Shown piece after piece: positions 34,243-43,152 of a DNA stretch of 64,000 bases. How positions within the stretch are numbered: the stretch's first letter is position 1; each line of letters begins with the position of its first letter. Position numbers and translations under genes: made by a program. Where the stretch lies: positions 1-64,000 of the forward strand of contig JBBDLF010000033.1 of NCBI GenBank assembly GCA_040879025.1, given 5' to 3'. The notes below the pieces were generated by a model, which was given only the letters and a program-made list of their open reading frames with translations, did not search any database and was not told where the DNA came from. The DNA comes from JBBDLF01 sp040879025 (GTDB taxonomy: Bacteria; Pseudomonadota; Gammaproteobacteria; Pseudomonadales; Pseudohongiellaceae).

Positions 34243-34888
34243 AGTCCTACCCTCAATTGACTCACCCCCGCAGACAACAAGCCGGACTTCCAAACACCCG
34301 GTCAACCGAACCCCGGAGCTAATCCGGGGTCCTCCGTATGATAGCGGTGTCGGTGTCGGAATTGAAATGATCTGCAAGTTCTGTCGAACTCCATCGCTGG
34401 TTTTGCTCTCGACAGTCTGGGTGTTGGGAAATTCCTCACTGCTGGGGGCCGCCCCCCGGCACAGCTCCAGAACCCGCATGTATCGGGTCCTGGACAAGGT
34501 GCCACACACCTCCGGTGTGTTAAAGACACGATACTGGGTATGAACCCGCAGAACGAAGTGGGTAATCACCTTAAAATAATCAGGGAAATACCCCAATACA
34601 GGCATGCCCGTTATCCCCCAACCAGCGTAACGACCGTATTCTCGTCAAAACAGTGAGCCATAGTTGTTGGGCCTACACAACAACTCTGAGGCGCCGTGTG
34701 ATGATCGTCACAATAAATCAAACCAGTTACCTGTTTGATACATAGTTTTACTTGGATGTTACACATCTGAAACCTGACCGTTGCACCTCTCGGGTATAAA
34801 GGCCCCTGTGTGTGGGGTCAGTTTTCCGCCCTGATTAGGGAGAATTCTGACAGAATTACAATTTTTTGATTTATGAGGTTCCCAAACA
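34243..34888. promoter_or_regulatory. Divergent region between rsbR and the secreted FN3/LamG protein
   Basis: About 650 bp without a supported gene. On the rsbR side it is hairpin-rich: ACCCCGGA/TCCGGGGT (34310-34330), GGGGGCCGCCCCC (near 34444), and ACACACC/GGTGTGT (34504-34520). Upstream of these are AATACCCCAATA (about 34587) and GTTATCCCCCAACC (about 34610), related to the flp motifs. AGTTGTTG/CAACAACT (34662-34685) is a further perfect inverted repeat. On the right, GAGG stands before the 34889 ATG. The first hairpin resembles REP-like intergenic palindromes; a long structured leader for rsbR is the alternative. Confidence 0.4.
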
Positions 34889-37783
34889 ATGCCCTATATA
34901 AAAATACACCGGAGCCGGCGCACCCGTTCGTGCAGCCTGATCGCTGCAATTGGACTTTGTGTTTCCGGACTCGCCTCGGCGGACTTTCCCGGGGGGTTTG
35001 TAGAACAACCCTCCTATGCATCCGACAGGCCACTGCTGAGCCAGTCCCGGATCCAGAACATGTTACCGTCCCGTGGCAAATTCACATTTCCGTCCCCCTA
35101 CAATACAGAAGGCGTCAGAATCACGAACGGTAGTGACTGCGGCGGCTCCGACTGCGTCAACTATGTAGGGTACTCGTACTGGCGCAACATGAACAACCAT
35201 GTCGGCCAGGATACCATGCTCATTTTTCTGGGTCTGGATCGTTCCCGGGGCGGCTCCGGCCCTACACTGTTTGAATACAACAAGGTGACTGACCAGGTGA
35301 GAAATCTGGGTCCCCTCTTCAACAGTTCCACCTCATACAGCTACGCCAGTGGTGAGGGCTGGTACTTCAGTGCCACCAAACCGACCAAACTCTATATGAA
35401 CAACGGTCCGCGCATTCTACGGTATGACGTTATTACCGGCGCGTTCGAAACCGTATTCGATGTGTCATCAAGACTCAATAATGTGTACCTGCACCAGATG
35501 CATTCCAGCAGCGATGACCGTGTGCATTCCGCCACAGTGAGAGCATCCGGCGGTGGTTCGCAGGGGTGCATGGTCTATTTCGAAGACAACAAGCAGTTTA
35601 AATTTTTCCCCAGAAAAGGCGACTACGATGAGTGCCAGGTGGATAAAAGCGGCGACTGGCTGGTCATAAAGGAAAATATCGACGGCGCCAATGGTGAAGA
35701 TAACCGCGTTGTCAATTTACGCAATTTTTCCGAGCGTACCATTCTGGACCCGCAGGGTGCCGGAGGCCATTCCGATATGGGTAACGGCTACATGGTCGCA
35801 TCGGACAACTGGGGTGACCAGCCCAACACCCATCGCCTGTGGAAGTTCGATCAAAACCCTCTCAATGGTGTTGCAATCTACAATAGCGCCACCTGGGGGG
35901 TACCAACTCCGTCTCACCTGAGCCACTCCAATGCCAAACCTGGTGTACCGGCCGACGAGCAGATCGCCTGCGGCAGCAGTGCGTCGAACAGCACGGCACC
36001 CGGGGCCAATGAGGTGATCTGTTTCCGGCTTGATCGGACCCGCGACGTCCTGGTGGTAGCCCCTGTGATGACCGATATGAATACATCTGGTGGACGCAGC
36101 AGCTATGCCAAGGCACCGAAGGGCAATCTTGATATCACCGGTGAATATTTTCTCTGGACCAGCAACGCCGGTGGTTCTCGTCTCGACGCGTTCATAGTCA
36201 AGGTTCCGACTCACAAACTCGGTGTGGCCGCCGGCTCAGACCCGATTACCGAACCGGAACCCAGTCCGGATCCAACCCCCGAGCCCGCCCCAGCTCCGGT
36301 GCCCTCACCAGAACCCGATCCGACGCCGGATCCCGTCGGTGACACCGCGGCACCGGTTATCAGCAATGCCAATGCCACCTTGATTACCAGTACCTCAGCT
36401 GTCGTCAACTGGACCTCCAGTGAACCGGCGGAATCGATGGTTGAGTACGGGGCGACAAGTGCCTATTCCCATAATACGCCTCACATTACCACGCTGCTCA
36501 GTGGCCATGTGGCAACGGTGTCCAACCTGGTGCCGGGTACGGAATACCACTACCGCGTACACAACCGGGATGCCGCAGGCAATATTGCTTCATCGGAAGA
36601 TCTCACCTTTAAAACATTGCCGGTTGAAATTGAAGGACCAGGCGTGATCGAGGTACAACCCGTGGCGTGGACCCGCATGATCAACGTCCGTGACCGAAGG
36701 GGTGTACTCTCGAAGGTCTCCGGGTGTGACGGATGTCCGGACGGCGGTGCGAGCTCCCGGCAACAGATTGATTCCGGCGATGGCTACGTGGAATTCACTG
36801 CGACCATCGAAAAAGGTCGGCTGCGTTTCCTCGGGTTATCCAGGAATGACAGCAGCACGGACTGGAGAGAACTCGATTTCGCTCTGCGGTTGCAGGACAA
36901 TCTGGCGGAAGTGAGGGAACGAGGCCGCTACCGGTCGGACATCTTCTTCTCTCAAGGCGATACATTTCGTATCGCCGTGGACGAAGGTGAGGTTACTTAT
37001 GCCAAAAATGGCCGCGTGTTTTACACCAGCCGTTCCACACCCAGATATCCGCTGACGGTTGATACCGCGTTGCTTTCAATGAACGGTTCCTTCACCGATG
37101 CCGTGCTGGGCATTCCCGGCACCGCCGCGCCGCAAACACCGCTGGGTAGCGAGGGATTGGTAGCACGGTGGATGTTTGAGGATACCGGATTACTGGCTTT
37201 GGATATGTCCGGTAACGGGCATAACGGCTCACTCGTAAGCAGCCCCGTGTGGAGCAACGGTGCACAGGGTGGTGCGATGGTATTCGATGGTGTTGACGAC
37301 TACGTCGATATACCCCATCAGGATGCACTGGACAGCTTCCCCCTAAGTGTCTCCCTGTGGGTCAAAACTGATGCCACCGGTCTCCATGGTCTGGTTAACA
37401 AGTACGTTCCCAGTTCATTCAACGGCTACCAGGTTTTCGTCAACAACGGCAGTCTGTGCGCCTGGTACTTCCGTGATGCCAGCAACTATATCTGGGATCA
37501 TAGCGGTTGCACACTGAGTACCAGCGGCATCAATGACAACGAGTGGCACCATGTTGCTTTCACTGTCGATGCCAATGGCGGAAAACTGTACCTCGATGGT
37601 GTCGAAACGGCCCGCGAATCCTGGACCGGCAACGCAGGTCCGGCCACTTCCGACCAGGCCCTCAGTCTGGGTCGTTATCCTCAAACATCAACGCCTTACT
37701 TCAGCGGCGCGCTGGGTGATGTGCGGATTTACGACCGCACGTTAAGCGCCACAGAGGTGACAACCGTGTTCCAGGATAACTAA
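34889..37783 (+). CDS. Large secreted FN3/LamG-domain protein
   Basis: The 964-residue protein has a basic N-terminus and signal peptide (cleavage near LASAD, about 31) and a region of repeated blade-like strands (about 40-445; WDxG- and H-rich, perhaps a beta-propeller). A Pro/Glu/Asp linker (about 450-485) and an FN3 domain (about 490-580, WTSSEPAESMVEYG and TVSNLVPGTEYHYRV) follow. Next come an unnamed domain (about 590-745) and a C-terminal LamG/concanavalin-like domain (about 755-960, DGVDDYVDIPHQDALDSF). Likely an extracellular polysaccharide-binding or -modifying protein. No sorting signal seen. It lies between the stressosome and the exopolysaccharide cluster. Confidence 0.75.
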   Translation: MPYIKIHRSRRTRSCSLIAAIGLCVSGLASADFPGGFVEQPSYASDRPLLSQSRIQNMLPSRGKFTFPSPYNTEGVRITNGSDCGGSDCVNYVGYSYWRNMNNHVGQDTMLIFLGLDRSRGGSGPTLFEYNKVTDQVRNLGPLFNSSTSYSYASGEGWYFSATKPTKLYMNNGPRILRYDVITGAFETVFDVSSRLNNVYLHQMHSSSDDRVHSATVRASGGGSQGCMVYFEDNKQFKFFPRKGDYDECQVDKSGDWLVIKENIDGANGEDNRVVNLRNFSERTILDPQGAGGHSDMGNGYMVASDNWGDQPNTHRLWKFDQNPLNGVAIYNSATWGVPTPSHLSHSNAKPGVPADEQIACGSSASNSTAPGANEVICFRLDRTRDVLVVAPVMTDMNTSGGRSSYAKAPKGNLDITGEYFLWTSNAGGSRLDAFIVKVPTHKLGVAAGSDPITEPEPSPDPTPEPAPAPVPSPEPDPTPDPVGDTAAPVISNANATLITSTSAVVNWTSSEPAESMVEYGATSAYSHNTPHITTLLSGHVATVSNLVPGTEYHYRVHNRDAAGNIASSEDLTFKTLPVEIEGPGVIEVQPVAWTRMINVRDRRGVLSKVSGCDGCPDGGASSRQQIDSGDGYVEFTATIEKGRLRFLGLSRNDSSTDWRELDFALRLQDNLAEVRERGRYRSDIFFSQGDTFRIAVDEGEVTYAKNGRVFYTSRSTPRYPLTVDTALLSMNGSFTDAVLGIPGTAAPQTPLGSEGLVARWMFEDTGLLALDMSGNGHNGSLVSSPVWSNGAQGGAMVFDGVDDYVDIPHQDALDSFPLSVSLWVKTDATGLHGLVNKYVPSSFNGYQVFVNNGSLCAWYFRDASNYIWDHSGCTLSTSGINDNEWHHVAFTVDANGGKLYLDGVETARESWTGNAGPATSDQALSLGRYPQTSTPYFSGALGDVRIYDRTLSATEVTTVFQDN

Positions 37784-37805
37784 GGACTATCCGGCGCAAT
37801 GTAGC

Positions 37806-37836
37806 GCGTCCTGGCTCTTTCGGGTCAGGACGCTTT
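37806..37836. terminator. Terminator between convergent genes
   Basis: Inverted repeat GCGTCCTG / CAGGACGC with a 12-base loop, followed by TTT. It lies past the stop of the secreted protein and spans the stop codon of the convergent glycosyltransferase gene, so it may act in both directions. Confidence 0.55.
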
Positions 37837-39177
37837 GCGTTCCGCCGCCTTTTTCTCCGAAACAAATTCCTCCAGCACGATACCGTGCTTCTTGCGCAGA
37901 CGCTCAATTCCGGCGCGCATCCTCATGCGATCCATTGGATCGACGTAGCGGGGAACATAGCGCCAGCACAGGGGAGCAATGTCGCAAGTCCAGGGTTTCC
38001 CTTTACCCAGACTGTGCTGTTTAAGCAACTCGTTCAGCTTGTTCGAACTTGCCTGGGCCGAGATGTGTTCGATCGCCCAGTTGCCCGGCGCATAATTCGC
38101 TGATGCCCTGATCATTTCCGTCAGGGTTCGCGCCAGCGCCCGGCGGGACGTCACCCGCCCGGTGTATTCCTTGATATAAGCGCGGGAACCCACGTGAGCG
38201 TCATTCATCATCACTACCGGTGTATCGGCAAAAAGTGCCTCGGTAACCGCAACGCAGGACCCCTCCCGCTTGCTCAGGGCCACCGCTACCTTGGCGTTGC
38301 ATTGATGCCTCATCACCTCGTCAATTTCCAGATTCCTGTAAATAGTCAGTTCCTGCCGGACACCAAATGCCCGCGCCTCATTGCGCAATTCTTTCTCGGT
38401 ACGACCCGGTACATTTCGGCCGATCAACACGACACGAAGGTCTTCCGGCATTTCACTCAATGCCTCGAACAGCAGCCAGTGGCGCTTCCACGGCGCGAAA
38501 TGAGACACCATCAGAATATCTATGTCACGCTGGTCACGGGGTTTCGGCCTGAAATCAGCAGGGTCCAGCCAGTCGCAGGCAAGAATCGGCAGCGGAAAGA
38601 TCCCGGGGACAAACATCGCGTATTGTCGAATATCCGAGATGTTCGAAATACCCACGTAGACTGGATCTTCGGACAGACCACAGAGATTGGCCAATACACC
38701 GTGATCGGTGGGTGACCAGGATGAGGCGCCGACCAGAAGGTAGTCATTGAAGAAATGGCGCACACCGGGATGCGACAACAGTTTCATCCAGTTGTATTCG
38801 AACGAACAGTACAATACTCCCTTCTCTCCGTTTTCGCCCGGCTCTTTCAACAAGAGACTTGTAGTCAGCGTCTGCTCACCTTTACCGTCGTTGATGCGAC
38901 GGACGTAGGGCTCCCAGCGGATGCGCTCCCGCCGCCAGTGCTCCGCGTTGTCCGGTGACAACCAAGGGCGCAGCAAGCGCTGTCCCAACTTTTGCAGTGA
39001 AGGCGTCGTCAAACGGCGGGTAGCTGATACACGTAATCCCAGCCGGTGCTTCAGCGGAAAAGCACACAGGCTTGCCAACAGCAATACGGTGCCCACCGTG
39101 TTGGAAACCAGCGAGTTATCCAACAGAGCGCGGGGTTGCAGTCTGGCTCGAATTCGCAGTCGAAAATTATTGAGCAT
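37825..39177 (-). CDS. Glycosyltransferase, GT-B (family 4-like)
   Basis: This 450-residue protein has an N-terminal part with one hydrophobic helix (about 15-35) and a C-terminal GT-B domain with ILMVSHFAPWKRHWLLFEAL, VVLIGRNVPGRTEKEL and SKREGSCVAVTEALFADTPV (the ExxG-type EALF motif). It likely adds a sugar to the exopolysaccharide repeat unit at the inner membrane. The start is ATG 39177 with GAGG 7 bases upstream, 34 bp after the epimerase gene. It is the last gene of the cluster. Confidence 0.8.
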   Translation of the reverse strand: MLNNFRLRIRARLQPRALLDNSLVSNTVGTVLLLASLCAFPLKHRLGLRVSATRRLTTPSLQKLGQRLLRPWLSPDNAEHWRRERIRWEPYVRRINDGKGEQTLTTSLLLKEPGENGEKGVLYCSFEYNWMKLLSHPGVRHFFNDYLLVGASSWSPTDHGVLANLCGLSEDPVYVGISNISDIRQYAMFVPGIFPLPILACDWLDPADFRPKPRDQRDIDILMVSHFAPWKRHWLLFEALSEMPEDLRVVLIGRNVPGRTEKELRNEARAFGVRQELTIYRNLEIDEVMRHQCNAKVAVALSKREGSCVAVTEALFADTPVVMMNDAHVGSRAYIKEYTGRVTSRRALARTLTEMIRASANYAPGNWAIEHISAQASSNKLNELLKQHSLGKGKPWTCDIAPLCWRYVPRYVDPMDRMRMRAGIERLRKKHGIVLEEFVSEKKAAERKAS

Positions 39178-39211
39178 TAACCAACCTCGTCGAAAGTGAT
39201 AATGGTGATCG

Positions 39212-40216
39212 CTACTGGCGGCTGCCCGCCTGCAGAGGCACCGATTCTCGCGTATCACTGAGTACCCGGGTGACCACTTCACGCTCGGGTCGCCGACTCG
39301 ACAGGTACCAACCGACCGTCTTGTTCAGACCCTGTTCAAAACCGACCTGGGGCCAAAATCCAATCAGTTTCTGAGCCAGATCTATGGAGGCCTGGGAGTG
39401 ACGCACATCCCCTTTGCGCCATTCGCGCAAAATCGGCGAGACGTCGGTATCGAACAGCTTGTTGAGTCTCGCCAGCAGGTCGAGCAGGCTCCAGCGGCTG
39501 CCGCAGGCTATGTTCATAACCTTGCCGGCCGCCCGCGCACTCATAGCCGCCGCCACATTGGCAAGAACGACATTCTCAACGTACGTAAAATCCCGGGTCT
39601 GGGAGCCGTCCCCGAATACTTCCAGTGGCTCACCGTTGACAAGGGCTTGCATGAACTTGGGAATAACCGCAGCGTATTCCGAGTCAGGATCCTGTCGCGG
39701 CCCGAATACATTGAAGTAGCGCAGGGCAACCGTTTCCAACCCAAATGCTTTCCAGTACAACTGACAATAATGCTCGCCGATGAGTTTGGAAACTGCGTAC
39801 GGTGAAAGGGGGGCAGCCGGCATTTGCTCAAGCTTGGGCAGGCTTTCCGCATCACCATAGACTGACGACGACGAAGCGAAAACCACCCGGCGGACCCCGG
39901 CCCTCCGGCAAGCCTCAAGCACTTTCAGTGTTCCCGTGGCATTCACTTCATGAGTGGACAGCGGGTCGTTGACCGATCGTACTACCGAGCAGAGTGCCGC
40001 TTGATGGAACACCGTGTCGACCCCTGCAACCGCTTCGTCCAGGCATTCGATATTGCGAATATCGCCTTTGATGAGTTCCACTGGGAGGCCACGAATGTTT
40101 TCCCGCTTTCCCGTGGAAAAATTGTCCAGAATGGCGACTTCGTTATTCTTGCCGACGAGATAGGTCGCAAGATGAGACCCGATAAATCCGGCACCGCCGG
40201 TAATAAGAAATTTCAT
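39212..40216 (-). CDS. NAD-dependent nucleotide-sugar 4-epimerase
   Basis: This 334-residue extended SDR has GGAGFIGSH at the N-terminus, ASSSSVYGDAE and the catalytic SPYAVSK (Tyr and Lys). The sequence resembles UDP-hexose or UDP-N-acetylhexosamine(uronic acid) 4-epimerases of the WbpP/GalE group. With the WbpA-like dehydrogenase in the same cluster, a UDP-GalNAcA-type product is conceivable, but substrate is not readable here. ATG 40216 starts at MKFLITGG, with GGAGG 11 bases upstream. Confidence 0.8.
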   Translation of the reverse strand: MKFLITGGAGFIGSHLATYLVGKNNEVAILDNFSTGKRENIRGLPVELIKGDIRNIECLDEAVAGVDTVFHQAALCSVVRSVNDPLSTHEVNATGTLKVLEACRRAGVRRVVFASSSSVYGDAESLPKLEQMPAAPLSPYAVSKLIGEHYCQLYWKAFGLETVALRYFNVFGPRQDPDSEYAAVIPKFMQALVNGEPLEVFGDGSQTRDFTYVENVVLANVAAAMSARAAGKVMNIACGSRWSLLDLLARLNKLFDTDVSPILREWRKGDVRHSQASIDLAQKLIGFWPQVGFEQGLNKTVGWYLSSRRPEREVVTRVLSDTRESVPLQAGSRQ

Positions 40217-40255
40217 TGGTTCTGTTTCCTCCATCGATTGATCATTTAAGGAACC

Positions 40256-41428
40256 TCAAGTCTTGGCTTTTTGCCAGGTAATCTGCTGTTGTCCGCGTAT
40301 AAACCGGGAGAACCCCATGACGGTCGCCCAGTTCAACAGGCAGAACGCATACGGAACGTTCACGAGTTTCGATCCATGTTGTGAATGGCGGATTCGGCGT
40401 CCGGCCATGGAGGCTGCGTAAAACAAAATCTGCAAAGCCATCGTTACATCATAGAAAGGTTGGTCAAGCAGCAACAGATTGGAGACAAACACGGCGCCCA
40501 GACATAAAGGCCCAAGTAACCGGAAAAACTTGTGTGAAATGGTTTGCAACCAAAGACGATTGCTAACCGGGTTCAGCAACCATCGGTGCCGGAACAGCAA
40601 CTGAAAATTACCGGCTATTGTACGAACCTTGCGAACAAATTCCGCCTCGGCGGTGGCCGAGACTCTGTCGAACGCACGGGCATCGGGTTCAAACAAAACC
40701 CGATAACCTTTTTTCACGATGAGCATCGGTATCAGCATGTCATCGATCAAGGTGTCTGAGGGAATGGAAGTAAACAGACGTCGCCGGAGCCCATAGAAAG
40801 CGCCGGTAGCACCGACTGAGGAGTCCACCCGGCTTTCGTTGTGCCGTATGAATTTTTCGTAACGCCAATACGCGCCCAGACCGCTTCCCACCTCCGAGGA
40901 GTCCGGTCCGTCTTCAAGAATCAGTTCACCGCTTACCGCTCCAACACGAGGATCGCAAAAATTGGATACCAGTGCTCTCAGGGCGGATCGTTCCACTCTC
41001 TGCCTGACATCCATGAGCACAGCGATTTCCCCTTCAAGGACAGGCACCAGTTGATTAAGTACCGATGGCTTGCCCCGGTGCGCACTGAACGGGATTACTT
41101 TCACCGTGGCGTTCTGGAACCGCTGCGCCAGCGGAACGGTGTTGTCTGTTGACGCATCGGAGGCGATAACGATTTCCAAGCGCTCACGCGGATAATCCAG
41201 GTCCAGCAGATTCTGGATACGGTCTTCGATGCAGTTTTCCTCGTTGTGCACAATGACCAGAACGCTGACCGCAGGCAGGATATCCGCCCGCGCGACAGGC
41301 CGCCGGCCAAGAGCGGCTCGGCCCCAGATAAACAACGGATAACCTGCATAGGTATAGGCAAGCAAGATCGCCGCTGCCCAAAAAATAATTTCTTCAATTG
41401 TCATAACAATACGTAATTCCAAATGCAT
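40256..41428 (-). CDS. Membrane glycosyltransferase, family 2
   Basis: About 390 residues: an N-terminal membrane helix, then a GT-A domain with VSVLVIVHNEENCIEDRI, IASDASTDNTV and the metal-binding region MDVRQRVERSA. Three or four helices follow (about 280-370). The layout is that of processive or inner-membrane family 2 enzymes. The upstream stop and this ATG share TAATG, so translation is coupled; ATG 41404 is a second choice. Confidence 0.8.
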   Translation of the reverse strand: MHLELRIVMTIEEIIFWAAAILLAYTYAGYPLFIWGRAALGRRPVARADILPAVSVLVIVHNEENCIEDRIQNLLDLDYPRERLEIVIASDASTDNTVPLAQRFQNATVKVIPFSAHRGKPSVLNQLVPVLEGEIAVLMDVRQRVERSALRALVSNFCDPRVGAVSGELILEDGPDSSEVGSGLGAYWRYEKFIRHNESRVDSSVGATGAFYGLRRRLFTSIPSDTLIDDMLIPMLIVKKGYRVLFEPDARAFDRVSATAEAEFVRKVRTIAGNFQLLFRHRWLLNPVSNRLWLQTISHKFFRLLGPLCLGAVFVSNLLLLDQPFYDVTMALQILFYAASMAGRRIRHSQHGSKLVNVPYAFCLLNWATVMGFSRFIRGQQQITWQKAKT

Positions 41429-43143
41429 TAAAGACTGCCGGCTGAGTCCGCCAGGCGTTGCGACAGGCGTTCCGGTTGGCAGAAGACCGTGCGTTCTATC
41501 CCGGAAAGCGCGGAACACAACGCGTCGACATTCGCGCCAAAACCATTGCCGCTTTCGCTGCGAAACGGACTGTCGGCGCGAAGACGGTAATTCCCCTGCT
41601 CCGGGGCAACGAACGCTACTTCATCAATACCGTCCGGATAATGGTTTTCCTCGGGATAGCTTTCCGCCGGCGCGCCAACCATGACATTTCCCCGGACGGT
41701 AGCGGCCGGAAAATATTGAAATAACGTTCCATTACCGCGTCCGGTGCTGGATCCGACGATGCCGTAGGTGTTGTGCAAAATGATGTTGTCAGTAAGCGCG
41801 AAAGGCCGGTGCGGCCTTCCGTCGGCCGATATGATACGGCCAGTGTTGAACGCGGTGTTGTTGTCGATGGTGAGATTTTCCACTCCATCAAGTAACTGGA
41901 AAAGTACACCATCACCCCACGGCCCTCCCATATCGGCAAATACGTTATTTTTTATCAACAAACGCCGGGTTGGTTCGCTGGGGTAACGGTTGTCATCCTG
42001 GCCGAGAATATTTATGCCGCTGCCGATACTCAAGAGCAAATTGTTGCTGAAGGTGACGTCCTCCACGACTGCCCACGGCACCCTGCCACGCTCATTTCTG
42101 ACGGTGAATAAAATGGAAAACCCATTCTGGGCGTGCGCCCAGTTGTGCTCAAACACGTTGCCGTCGACCAGTACGCGCCTGGCGTTCTTTAATTCAAAAA
42201 GATTTTTTACCGACCATTCAGTTCCTGCATAATCCGGATGGCCTGTTTTCCATTCCAGCGGTTTGAAAAAATGATTGTCCCTGATTTCGATATCCGAGGG
42301 CACCAGTTCTGCTATGGATGTGTCCGCGCCGCCAAAGATAATATTTTCACCCGCACCTTCCAGATAATTATTGACAATTTTGAAGGGTCCCGGACCATTC
42401 CAGCCCGCGATTGCCTGGGAGTCCGCGCCCACTTCCTTGAAATCCGACAACCACGAATCGATTATTGCTGTATAGGCCGAGTTGATGGCAATTCCCCGGC
42501 GTGACCCCTTTTCGGGGTCACCATGAATGTAGCAACGGTCAAAGATAATGTGGTGTGGTACTTCTTCTGCGCTCTGCCGCTCCGAGCCAAGCTCCACTAT
42601 GTTGTAGAGAAATTCGCCTTCACCATCGGCCGCGAACAGATTGCGCAGCCTGCGGATTGATCCGGCATTGGTTTCTCCGCGGCGCCCTGGCCGCATTTCC
42701 ACACCCTCAAACCGGTAATGGTGTGCGCCGGCTTCCGTCCTGACGACCGAACCGGAAAAGCTAACCAGTTTAGGCATCAAATCGGCAAACCCGGGATCTA
42801 TCCGGTTTCCGGGACCAGGCAGTCCATCGTCAGTCGCATTGCTCCGAATGATGATCCATTCATCTCCCGCCTTTGTCGGCAGTGTAAACGGCCCTTCGTA
42901 TACGGCTCCGGCTTCCAGTTCGATGACATCGCCCGGCATGGCGTTATTCAGCGCCGCCTGAAAATCATCTCCGGCGGGAACATCAATAACTCTTCCCGAC
43001 GGCTCCGCAGGCATAGTATCAACCAGACTGCGTGGTAATTCCGGCTGTTCGGGAAGCTGGGCCAGGGCTGACAGTCCCGAGCAGGCATTCACCGAGACAA
43101 TAATCAGAGATGCCAATCCAATACTGCTTATGAATTTCACCAC
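41428..43143 (-). CDS. Parallel beta-helix lipoprotein
   Basis: This 571-residue lipoprotein has a lipobox VNAC (Cys21) and a mature body of right-handed beta-helix repeats (about 60-540) such as VEDVTFSNNLLLSIGSGINI and LTDNIILHNTYGIVGSSTG. The DVPAGDDFQAALNNAMPGD start is typical of pectate-lyase-like folds. Possible roles are polysaccharide lyase, epimerase or a structural factor; no catalytic set could be assigned. GTG at 43143 has GAGG 7 bases upstream. It follows the AlgD-like gene by 9 bp. Confidence 0.7.
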   Translation of the reverse strand: MVKFISSIGLASLIIVSVNACSGLSALAQLPEQPELPRSLVDTMPAEPSGRVIDVPAGDDFQAALNNAMPGDVIELEAGAVYEGPFTLPTKAGDEWIIIRSNATDDGLPGPGNRIDPGFADLMPKLVSFSGSVVRTEAGAHHYRFEGVEMRPGRRGETNAGSIRRLRNLFAADGEGEFLYNIVELGSERQSAEEVPHHIIFDRCYIHGDPEKGSRRGIAINSAYTAIIDSWLSDFKEVGADSQAIAGWNGPGPFKIVNNYLEGAGENIIFGGADTSIAELVPSDIEIRDNHFFKPLEWKTGHPDYAGTEWSVKNLFELKNARRVLVDGNVFEHNWAHAQNGFSILFTVRNERGRVPWAVVEDVTFSNNLLLSIGSGINILGQDDNRYPSEPTRRLLIKNNVFADMGGPWGDGVLFQLLDGVENLTIDNNTAFNTGRIISADGRPHRPFALTDNIILHNTYGIVGSSTGRGNGTLFQYFPAATVRGNVMVGAPAESYPEENHYPDGIDEVAFVAPEQGNYRLRADSPFRSESGNGFGANVDALCSALSGIERTVFCQPERLSQRLADSAGSL

Positions 43144-43152
43144 TGCCAGGCC

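Noticed and set aside
34243..34605. N-terminal extension of RsbR to position 34605
   Set aside because: In-frame but lacks family sequence and overlaps hairpin-rich DNA; ATG 34242 gives the normal RsbR length.
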